From: Arctopsyche grandis | Lineage: Eukaryota; Arthropoda; Insecta; Trichoptera; Hydropsychidae | Length of the DNA stretch: 64,000 nucleotides | Reading direction: 5' to 3' | NCBI RefSeq assembly: GCF_051622035.1 | Contig: NC_135355.1 | Location: 7,626,501-7,690,500, forward strand | Shown: in pieces, positions 50,545 to 64,000 of the stretch | Position numbering within the stretch: position 1 is the stretch's first letter | Layout of the letters: every line of letters starts with the position of its first letter | Position numbers and translations under genes: made by a program | The notes under the pieces: generated by a model | What the model saw: only the letters and a program-made list of their open reading frames with translations | Told to the model about the DNA's origin: nothing | The model's database searches: none

Positions 50545-52346
50545 AGGGTTGCCAAGTGTCAGGGACAAAAAAAAGAGAGCATTAAAAAAAAATGTTTATT
50601 TTTAAATTTTATTTATAATTGTGCTGGCTATTATTATTAAAGTGAAATAAGTCATGTAAGGTGCCAAAAATACCATTATTTAGGTAAGGTAATCGTAAAA
50701 TTCCACCAGTACTGGAAAGATTATATCTATAAGGCTAAGAATCATAATGTATACATATATTTTTATGTAGTATCAAAATAATTTTTAAAACAAATTTACG
50801 CAAAATCTAATTATCTCAAATGAAATCTTATATGACTTATTCCACTTTCATAATAACCGGAACATACATACATATGTATTTAAGAACGTAAAAAGTGCGC
50901 TTAAAAATCAATTGTTGAATTTAATCATCTTCATTCTCACTCTCATCTCTGTTGCTATATTTATCTACATTGCTAATTTCGTGCAAAAGTTTCTTATTTT
51001 CTTTTATTTCTTTATAAAATTCTAAACATGAAATATTTTTGTAATTATATCATCATCTACAGCTATTAACCGCCCACTGGTGGATGAAGGCCTCTCCAAC
51101 ACGCTTCCACTCGTCTCTGTTTTGCGCAACTCTCATCCATCTCACCCAACACATTTTCCTTATTTCGTCTTCCCATATTCTTTTACCCTTTTGCATTCTC
51201 TCGGGTACCATTCAAGCACTAAATTTGTCCACCTTTCGTCCATTCTTCTAACCACGTGGCCCGCCCATCGCCATTTCAATCTCTTTACTCTATCCACTAT
51301 GTCCACTAACCTTGTCATACTTCTCACCCACATGTTCCGCTTCCTGTCTTTCCTTGTTATGCCGAGCCTACAGCGTTCCATATTTCTTTGAGTGCATTGG
51401 ATTTTGTGTAGCATCTTGGTGTTCAGTGTCCAAGTTTCACATCCATACATCATCACTGGCAAAACGCATTGATCGAAGATCTTTTCTTCAGGCAGAGTGG
51501 CCTTTTTTTTATTTAAAAACAATATTCATTCGTTCAAATGCACTCCATACTAATTTCATACGTCTCTTTATCTCATCATCTTTACTATCGAACATGTCAA
51601 TTATTTGACCTAAATATAAATAATAATTATTCTACTGGTTTATCATCTGATTAGACGCTATCAGGCATGCAATAACTATTGAACATTAGTTTAGTCTTAT
51701 CTACGTTAATCTTTAATCCTACTTTCCCTGTCCAACTGTGCTAGTCTGTTGAGTAGGTCAGCTGGACCGCGAGCTATTAAAATTATATCGTCTGCAAACT
51801 GAAGATGATTCAAGAAGCGACTGTTGATTTTTACTCCTGCTGTGTCCCATTCCAAGTTTCTGAAAACTCCCTCACGTACCACATTGAATAACTTGGGCGA
51901 GATGGTATCTCCTTGTCTTACTCCTTTTCCTATGCTAAATTTATCAGTTTCTGAAACAGTTGTAATTATACACTGGGCTTAAAATACCTCAGACAGTGGA
52001 AAATTTCAAATTTTTTTTTTCTTTAGTCCACTGATCATGGAAAATATTATTTCTACATTGGCCAGGTATTGCAAAAAAAAATTGAGTAATTTTTTTTTAT
52101 TGACAAAGTATTTGTATTGAAATATTCTATCCATTTGAGACAGGAAATCATATTTTTATAATTTTCATTATTAAGATTTTTTCTACAAATATATTTAAAT
52201 TGCCTCTTTACTCACGTCATATCTTGTGAGGCGAAAATATAGTACAGACTGCGTGAAATTATTTTCAAAATTGAAAAAAAGGACATTATGGGTATAATAT
52301 TAAAAATAGATCGTGTTCTCTTAAAAAGAGACCTGTTGGCAACCCT
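50545..52346. mobile_element. 1.8-kb DNA element with AGGGTTGCCAA ends and a 10-bp duplication
   Basis: AGGGTTGCCAA at the left pairs with TTGGCAACCCT at the right. AATCGTTGAT lies immediately outside on both sides (50535-50544 and 52347-52356). A 9-11 bp duplication is long for hAT and fits Mutator-like elements better, but no transposase is visible. A reverse-oriented RTE fragment (51048-51965) is nested inside and makes up half of it. The insertion is about 200 bp upstream of the E(z) start codon. Confidence 0.75.
51048..51965 (-). mobile_element. RTE-type LINE fragment, reverse strand
   Basis: The minus strand encodes SIGKGVRQGDTISPKLFN, then the catalytic-type LQFADDIILIA region at about 51780-51830, then MMYGCETWTLNTKML, RMDERWTNLVLEWYPRE and the 3' tail. 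The same family occurs at 1846-3925. It is 5'-truncated, carries stops and frameshifts, and lies inside the 50545-52346 element. Confidence 0.8.
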
Positions 52347-52561
52347 AATCGTTGATAATTAATCAGTAAGATCTATATCATTAATAGTCATATTACTTTT
52401 CTTCGATCCTAAGCCGTTAAATTTACTAAATTGGCATTTCCAATTACTACATATTATCGAAATCTCTCTTCGTTTACGCGTGTTAATAAACGTTTTCCGA
52501 ATAGGTACGATTTAAAAAAAGAAATTACTTTGTTTAAAATTATATTAATTTAATTTATTAA

Positions 52562-56677
<4,116 letters not shown>

Positions 56678-57341
56678 TTTACTAAAATTAGTATAAGCTG
56701 GGTACGATGGAAGTTACATCTCAATATTTTAAATTCATATATTGCATAATTAACGACTTGATGTTTATTTTTTGTATTTATACTTCTTTGGGGTATATTT
56801 TATTGATTGATGTATTCGTATTTTTATTTACTCGTGTAAGTTTTTATAACTTAAATATACACATGTGTAATATGTAAGTGTATTAAATATTTTAATACTG
56901 TCAAAATGTTTTTTTTTTTTTCACAAAGACTTGTGGAAGGAACCCTTTGAAGATTCAATGAATCTTTTATTCAGTGCAGAGCTTGCATGTGGTAGCTACT
57001 AAATTTATCCGAAACATCTTTCAAAATGATATGGATATTAAAAACGACAAATCAATATGGATTTTTTTTTATGAAATTCAATTTGCTTGTGCGGAAGTAC
57101 GTAAAAAATTAAGGTTAAAAGAGAAACGCAGAAATATTTCATTTCTGATAAACAATTTAAATATTTATATACAAAAATAGCATCATCAATTACATACAAA
57201 CAATATCCGATGTGTAAACATTAAAATACCAGTGGTAAAACTTCCACGTATGTAATACATACATATTAAATTAAATAACATTATAAAAATAACTACTTCA
57301 CTATAATAGAAACACTTGCAATTTGCATACAAATTGGCGAA
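56678..57341. other. Convergent 3' flanks of E(z) and the ALR gene
   Basis: AT-rich region without a gene; both genes end towards it, so it should hold both 3' UTRs. An ORF at 56974-57180 has no recognisable motif. Confidence 0.4.
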
Positions 57342-57994
57342 TCACGAATCACACGAACCATCCAGCCATCCGTCTCGCCATCTTTCGTTTACTTTTGTGC
57401 AGTCAAACTTGGGCTTTCCCAATTTTAAATTGACAATGTTGTGCATGTCACACAACCATTTCGATAATTCACTTTGGGATGCAGTTTTTGGCGGATTTTT
57501 AACTAAGCTGTAACTCAAAGTAGAAAAAAATCAAAAATTATTTGAAACAACGAATGTGAAGTGTGTATTGAAATAAAATCTCACTCTTGTCTAAAGTCTG
57601 AAGCGCAGTGATCGCATGGATAAAAATTCGAGAAAATATTGAAGAAATGTTTCATATCTTTCGATTGCTTTTCAGTAGGTTTTTCTGGATAATATGCTGC
57701 CATTGTGTGTAAAAATCCCCAGGTCTTTCTGCCTAATTCGTCTTTATCCAATGGGCAGTCATCTCGATGGTCCTAAGCAAACGAGATTAAGTTAAACATT
57801 GAAAATACAAAAAAAATATGATGTCCAAAAACGTTAAAATATACCGTAGAATTGTTTTCTGATTTTTGGGGTGTTGCTCCGGCATTGTAATTTCCTCGTT
57901 GAATTTTAGCCCAAGATTTGAAGTCATTGCAAGCTCTGCATGGTTTCTGATATCCGATTTCACCTTCAGAACCCCCAACACCAATGAAAGGCAT
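57342..57994 (-). CDS. ALR/Erv1-type FAD-linked sulfhydryl oxidase (GFER homologue)
   Basis: Three exons, 57845-57994, 57585-57772 and 57342-57507, give 167 aa. The first has [12 protein letters not shown] as in ALR N-termini. The core has [20 protein letters not shown], then the [10 protein letters not shown] segment, the redox CXXC in [14 protein letters not shown] and, after the third exon joins, the [19 protein letters not shown] helix and the closing [17 protein letters not shown]-binding His and Asn of the HNxVNxxLGKP motif are present. The enzyme reoxidises MIA40 in the mitochondrial intermembrane space, allowing import of disulfide-bonded proteins such as COX6B. It is divergent from the MADF gene and convergent with E(z). 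A stop lies in frame just upstream of the Met, but an upstream exon cannot be excluded. Confidence 0.94.
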
Positions 57995-59563
57995 ACCTAG
58001 TCAATAAACAGTGCCAGAATGAATAAAACAATAGAGCTAATGTCAAAAAGAGTTGTGTGTAGATTTCGTCATAGAACAAATTTGACATTTAATCCAAATT
58101 GATTTTTGATCAATGAAATATGATATAAAATTATGCAATCGTTTCATCATTACCCTCACGATTGATGAGTAAGTGAGATGATAATTTCAAAATGATCGAA
58201 AATAGACATACGTATGTATGTATATTACAATAAAACAAAACTCACCGAAAACTCGAAGTTTTATAAAAATCTGATAATGATTTCTGATCTTTTAATCAAT
58301 CAAGTCCTGTACTGCGATAAGGAAACGTACTACCGGCCCTTAAAAATTGTAGGTTATCCGATTGACAGCCACACGCAGTGTTGCCACTACTAAAAATGTC
58401 ATATATACTTGTCAGCATAAAAAAATATCCGTTTCATCAAAAATTTAAGAGGGCTGTACACCCGAAACCTTAATTTTGTTGCCGTTCCTTTCTTCGATAT
58501 ATATATTGAGTGAATGCGACAGTTGCGCTTCGACCAGATAAAACGTATTTTAAATTGACAAAATCGAGGTTTCGTATTCTCCTATTTTCTCCTCCGAAAC
58601 TGGACCAATTTTAAAAAAAACATCATCATCGGTATGAGAAAGATATTTTCTGTGCAACTATGTGCGTATTTTTTTTTAAATCGACCGTTAAATAAGCACG
58701 CTGGACTCTTTTCGTGGGTGTAAAAAAGAGGCGATTTTATTAATTTTTGGCGGCTCCTAGCTCCTATAAAAATAACTTATCAAAAAAATAAAACGATAGA
58801 TGCAACCCAATGGTGGATATCCATAGTATATTAAAAATAATTTATCTAGTGCTATAATTGAGGAAGGGAGAAGTGTAATACGTTTGTATGGACAAGGCGC
58901 TGGTGTCCAGCCTTCTTAAGTACATAAATAGCTAGGATATTGGGTCGCTCAAGTTGACCTGCTTAAGTTACATGCATTTGAATGTTTGCCTTGATCTCTC
59001 TCGCCCTCCTAAGTTAAATCTGCAATGTCGATTTCAATCAAGTCAAACCTGAGGCGCAGCACGTCGATGGTACTCGCGCAAGTACTTTCCCCCACCGCTG
59101 ACGTGACGTCACACGCGAGCTAGTTGCTTGCGCCTATTTTATGCGATGTGGACGTGTACACGCCGTTTACTTGTACACATTTAGACGGTCATCTTATGTA
59201 AAATTTCACCTGCATATTATTGCAATAAGTCATAAATTTACCGTAAATGCATACTGACCTAACATGCTTCAGATAAGGTCGTGCAAGTGGACCTACTCAA
59301 GTCACATATACATTTTTTATATGTACGATTGTGTATTACTTGCGTATAGAAACCTAATTTCAATTTCAAGCAAATCTGACTGATGTGACGTCACACGCAA
59401 GTAACCTTGCCTATTACCTGCTTGGTGTAGATCGTTAATGTATTATATATACATCACTCTTTGAGTTGTAGTCTGTAATCGCAGATTGTAATCTGCAAAG
59501 TAAAAAAAAGTACTCTTGCACATCTAAATGTATATAGAATCGAAGTCATTTTAACTTTCGAAA
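57995..59563. promoter_or_regulatory. Divergent promoter region of the ALR and MADF genes, with a duplicated segment
   Basis: The 1.57-kb spacer between the two divergent starts holds two diverged copies of one segment, 58943-59140 and 59276-59420. Both copies contain GGTCG...CAAGT.GACCT and an exact GTGACGTCACACGC with a CRE-like TGACGTCA (59104-59111 and 59386-59393). The rest is AT-rich. No gene is seen. Confidence 0.55.
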
Positions 59564-60510
59564 ATGTCTAGATGGGCAGACGATCAAACGTGTAAATTTT
59601 TGGAGATGTACAGACAGTTTGAGTGCTTGTGGGATAAAAAGAATGAATTCTACTCGAATAAAGATGCGAGGGAAAGTACTCTAAAACATATTGCTCAACA
59701 AATGGACATAGATGGTTTTGGTGTAGAAGAAGCCAAAACTAAAATAAGAAGTTTACGTTCTACCTATATGGGAGAAATCGCGAAAATAAAGAAATCCAAA
59801 TCGAACCCTGCCACTACACGTGTCTATCAGCCAAATTTAAAATGGTTTCCTATTTTGGAACCAATAATGGCCAGTCGTTATGTGAAAACAAAGACACACG
59901 ATCCAGTAAGTTACATAATTTGTTTTACCGAATAAATATACATATGTACCTAGTTATTATTATTGTATCATATTTTGCAGTTTTCATAAGGCTATGAGGC
60001 CACTTGACTTGAATTTTAAAGCTGAAAGTTAAGTCATATCCTAAAAAAAATGTTACTTTTAAAATCTTTAATTTATTTAACATTTAAGTCAGTAACTGAT
60101 ATCAGATTGATTTTTGACTCCCTTTTTTTCTGGATATTTCATTCCCTCTAAAAATCTGCGATTATTAAACAGTCATTTCCAGATGCTATTATTAATGGGA
60201 CTTATCTTACTTTTAGGAATTAACTAGTGATGTACAAAACGCAGTTAAAAGTGAGGTGAATACATTTAACCTCGTATCACCTGGATGTTCAACAAGCAAG
60301 AAAATTAAATTACATGAAGGTAATGAAGATGAGTTGTTAAATATGGCCGTACAGATAATGACCAAACCGCCAGACGATGCCCAAACATTTGGAAATTTTG
60401 TAGCATCATCTATAAAAAATTTACGATCCGAAGCAAATAGAAGAAAACTGAAGCGAAAAATTCAATCTGTAATTTTGGAAATAGAAGAACTGGATGATGT
60501 TTATGAATAA
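59564..60510 (+). CDS. MADF-BESS domain transcriptional regulator
   Basis: Two exons, 59564-59905 and 60217-60510, joined at a GTAAGT donor and TTTTAG acceptor, give 211 aa. Residues about 9-100 form a MADF domain: CKFLEMYRQFECLWDKKNEF, then AQQMDIDGFGVEEAKTKIRS, LRSTYMGEIAKIKKS and WFPILEPIM. The C-terminus (about residues 155-205) resembles the BESS motif: FGNFVASSIKNLRSEANRRK, then LKRKIQSVILEIEEL. Insect MADF-BESS proteins (Adf1, Dip3, Stwl, and many unnamed) bind DNA through MADF and use BESS for protein contacts. The orthologue is not named here. Confidence 0.88.
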
Positions 60511-62593
60511 TTTCATAGTAAAATTTAATGCGATTTTCACTATTCAATATTTATATGTATATAGAGTTCAAAGTGAAAAGGCTTTCATCAAATTTGTACA
60601 ATCAATTTTATATTTCATAGATTGTTATATGACTCATGTGTTCAAATTGGTAAATCAAACTGTAAATGATTTAAAAATATATATTTATTCCACACTTTAC
60701 AATTAAGATAATACAATATACTACATTCAAAAAGTTACCATTATTTATTAAGAACAATAGTTATAAGAAAACAATAGTAAAACTTATGGTAATATAAGTT
60801 TTAGCTTAACAAAATCAAAACACGCAAACACACACACAATCTAACATAATTTAGCCCTATTAAAAATATCACATTATGTAATAATTTACTTAACTACCAA
60901 TTCTTGGACTTCTTTAGTGAGATAATTTACCCTCAATTGATAGAACTTTTTACCCCTTCAAAATCCTATATTACTTTTCAGAACAAGAATACAAATTAAT
61001 TAAATCTCTAACCTTCCCTGTTTACTAAAAATTTTATGTCAAACATAAACGCTACAGTCATTGGCTTTTTATAGTTCTTTCGCCTTATTATTCTAAATTA
61101 ATAAACACACACGAAATCAATATATGTATGTAATATGTAGATAGCCACATAAGGAAGGTTAACTACTTTTATAAATATTATTATTAGAGGAATTTTGTAT
61201 TGTAATAAAATAAAAAAATACAATACCACAGTTACACTTGAAAGGGTAATTTAATCGAGATTTAATTTACAACTCATGTAAAAAATAAATTTAATTCAAC
61301 AAGTTTTTCTCTATATTTAGAAAACTTTTTCAATCAAATTAGGAATTTATTATCTATTTAGATGAATTTACATATAACTGATGCAGTTAAAAAAAACATT
61401 TCTTTGTTCTAGTAAAAATTAAACGAATTTATTCTAAATCACAGGAAACAACATATGTCAAGCTGCTTATTCAAACTTGTCAAAAACAATATAATCAGTC
61501 ATAATAATGAAAGCAATTGGACCCAGGATGATTGCTTTTAAAATATAATCAATTTTAATAAATTTAAACAAATTCAAAAATCATCCACCGAAGAGTTTGT
61601 CATACACACAGATGTATAATGCAAAAACTCACGAAACCATTACCATTACATCATACATAAAAGCAACACATTAGTTAAATATTAACGATAATATTATATT
61701 AGTGGTTAATTCAGTTGCAATATTCTTTATATTTTTCAAACAGCGATATTAATCTACGATCACAAAAATACATCAACAGATTTTTCATTGAGTTAAGCAA
61801 TTCTATAATTATAATAAATTACTTTCGGTATACTTATGTAAATGAATTAAGTTAACTACAATCACGGAAAACGTTATAATAAATCAGTATTAATTTCTAA
61901 AATTACTTCATATATGTATAATATGTTTATGTAAATAAAAATCCTATTTTAAAAGAAATGCTCAAAAATGCATTTAATCAGGAATGAACATTTAAAAAAT
62001 TATATAGTAAAAATGAAAACATTTATATTGACTAGCGAAGTCTAAAATCAACTATATTTTACTTATAGAATTGGGCAGCAATTAATCCAATTCCTTTATT
62101 TACAGGTCAAATATGTATATTTAAATAGGAAGGACAGTACTCAAAATTATAATTAACAGTTTGTTTCAGAAAATACTTGCAATAGATATTTAATTTACTT
62201 TCATAGCAGTTTTATAAAAATAAAGTAAAAATTATTTTTATAAATAGATTTTACCATCAGTTAACATTTAGATTACAAAAATAAACCTAATACTTACTAG
62301 CCTCATTAGATAAGTAGAATGTGCTCAACAAAGAAATAATAGCTTTACGATTGCATAAAAATACGTTTTTTTTTTCAAGGTTTAGTAAAAATAAAGAGTA
62401 AATTTTTTAACTTTCAACTTGGAATAATATTCAAAAAGTTAATAACAATTTATATGTTAGAAAGTTCAACGGAAAAAATCTTATTTTTTATATATTATTT
62501 AATATATAACAAAAATTAGAAAATAATAATTTATGTAGATCTTCAACACAGAAATTGAACTAATTTAGATAAAATGAAAAAAATCAGATATAT
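60511..62593. other. Convergent 3' flanks, AT-rich
   Basis: About 2 kb of very AT-rich DNA, between the MADF gene and the F-box gene that ends towards it. It should contain both 3' UTRs. I see no gene or recognisable repeat. Confidence 0.4.
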
Positions 62594-63956
62594 TTATAGC
62601 GAGAAGAATTTGAGAAAGGCTGCCGGAGGAATTGGATGCGGAGCCAAAGGGCCTCCAGCTTCTTTAAGTCGTTCACGGTACTCGGGACACTAAAAATATA
62701 AATTATTATTATTGCCAAATAGAATCACAGTGAGGCATATGTAAGAATGTAAATATATAATAATACCTCATCTGCGATACAAGGATGACCCAATGATCTC
62801 CAAAACAAACATTTACAATGCCTACAGAGTGACAGCGTTTCGGCATATTGAAAATCTTCACGTAAACCAAAAGACCTAGTCATAAAAAGTTAGTTTAAAA
62901 TAGCTGTAGGACAAGATAACATTTTGAAAACTTCGTTATCCTAACTTTGTACATACAGTTACTGTAACGGTATATATATAATAAAAAATATAAATATTAT
63001 ATGTAATTACTTTCGCAATGAATGATAGACTGCTCTCCAATCCACTTTATCATCCGATTGGATATTTAACTTTGCGAAGGCGCAATCGGTTTGAGATGGT
63101 GTAAAGTGGAACATCACTAGCTCCCGCCAAATCCTCTGCTCGGAACAAACAGAAGCCATGACACCCCAAGCTTCCGCACTAGCCTAAAATTATAAATAAA
63201 TAAATACTGCACAGTACACAAAATAAAAATGGCAGAGTAGAAAATTAACCTCCAAGTCTTTATGGTCTGATATTCTCAGAAGTACTTCTCTGATGCATTC
63301 TTCAGGCAATTGTTGTAATTTAGGAGCCACTTCGGGACCCGGCTATAAAAAAATAATCAACCACTGCGTTAATAAACATTCAACCGATATACTTACTATC
63401 TAAACAGTTAATCGCTAGTAAAAGTTAATTTAAACCTCATGAATTCTGATTCTGTCTGCTATGTTATGTATACGACGAATGGTATTCCTATGATGTCCCC
63501 ACAAAGCACGACTGCCGAGAGGGCGACCCCAGCATGATCTACGTTCTTGTTCGCAAAGGGCACCCAAAGCACCTAAGAGGATACGCAACGCACGAGGATT
63601 TTGCTGTGACGAGCTAACTGTAATTCACAAATGAAAATGTATAAGAGCATATATACATATGTATAATAATTTTTTCTACAATATTTTGTCCAGCTGTCAC
63701 CAAATTTGTTACCAAAGTTATTATATGATCAAAGTTACAAATCTATACCTTGCATCAAACTCATACCTTGCATTGCTACTTCCTCTAACATAGTCAAGAG
63801 CACTTTCTGAGCTGCTCCGGGCAAAGCAGTCAATTTTTGACCCGACATCAGCAATTGTAGTAGGGCACAAATGTAATTGAATCTACGCACATCTCTGACG
63901 GCACTCATAAAATCTAATCGACGAACAGCTTCAGACAAACCATTAAATCCAGCTAT
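62594..63956 (-). CDS. FBXO25/FBXO32-type F-box protein, 3' part
   Basis: Six exons are in the window: 63767-63956, 63436-63617, 63250-63342, 63011-63183, 62767-62875 and 62594-62689 (stop). Earlier exons lie beyond the right edge. The protein reads RRFNYICALLQLLMSGQKLT, then ALPGAAQKVLLTMLEEV, a middle region, the F-box-like LPEECIREVLLRISDHKDLE with MASVCSEQRIWRELVMFHF, then DWRAVYHSLRKSFGLREDFQ, YAETLSLCRHCKCLFWRSLG, HPCIA and the terminal PAAFLKFFSL. These follow the order of human FBXO25/32 (LLxLI-type helix, F-box near the C-terminus, LC.HC..LFWK..GHPC, then FIDLFKF). The family is a substrate adaptor of SCF ubiquitin ligases; FBXO32 is the muscle-atrophy factor. An alternative donor 18 nt further on (63749) could add six residues. 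Confidence 0.85.
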
Positions 63957-64000
63957 CTGTAAAAATGTAAAAGACATATGAAAATATTATTAAAGAAAAA

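Overview
The window looks like a piece of an insect nuclear genome. It is AT-rich, the genes are split by short GT-AG introns, TA and TACATATGTA-type simple repeats are common, and there is a dense, layered load of LINEs, hAT, piggyBac, pogo/Tigger, Helitron-like and unclassified foldback elements. The protein relationships (E(z), snf, ENY2, COX6B) are insect-like. I cannot fix the order from sequence alone. The many introns in E(z) argue against Drosophila; Lepidoptera would fit the transposon mix but is only a guess.

Twelve host genes can be read with their exons. From left to right they are: ENY2/e(y)2 (minus, 5220-5574); a poly-C2H2 zinc-finger gene (plus, 14184-19517); a membrane-anchored GH31 alpha-glucosidase with a trefoil domain (minus, 27691-35947, 15 exons, about 1144 aa); a short PH-domain protein of the ORP9/10/11 type that ends before any lipid-transfer domain (plus, 38183-40117); snf/U1A-U2B'' (minus, 40742-41597); COX6B (minus, 45708-46034); a TRIR/C19orf43 homologue (minus, 46245-47186, with a noncoding first exon near 48000); E(z), the Polycomb H3K27 methyltransferase (plus, 52562-56677, 15 exons, 791 aa); an ALR/Erv-type sulfhydryl oxidase (minus, 57342-57994); a MADF-BESS protein (plus, 59564-60510); and an FBXO25/32-type F-box gene running off the right edge (minus, 62594-63956). 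An unrecognised coding-like frame of 87 codons lies at 41757-42020. The genes are mostly housekeeping (chromatin, splicing, respiration, lysosome) and do not form one pathway. E(z), ENY2 and the MADF-BESS gene all act in or near chromatin.

The left third (1-13.5 kb) is almost entirely mobile DNA around ENY2, and several elements are nested. A hAT element with a perfect 8-bp target duplication sits inside a reverse-oriented RTE fragment. An RTE-type LINE with an uninterrupted ORF sits inside a 4.4-kb hAT-like element. A foldback MITE sits inside a 1-kb element whose relatives recur at 44.3 and 48.4 kb. At 11.85-13.49 kb there is a large, lopsided palindrome bounded by inverted Helitron-like 3' ends, with GC-rich and A-rich minisatellites in its arms. 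Other insertions are in or near host genes: LINEs in introns of the zinc-finger and GH31 genes, a piggyBac-like element in a GH31 intron, a small LTR element with near-identical ends at 42.7-43.7 kb, and a 1.8-kb element with a 10-bp target duplication just upstream of E(z).

Exon boundaries were read by eye from splice signals, reading-frame continuity and family resemblance. No alignments or searches were run.
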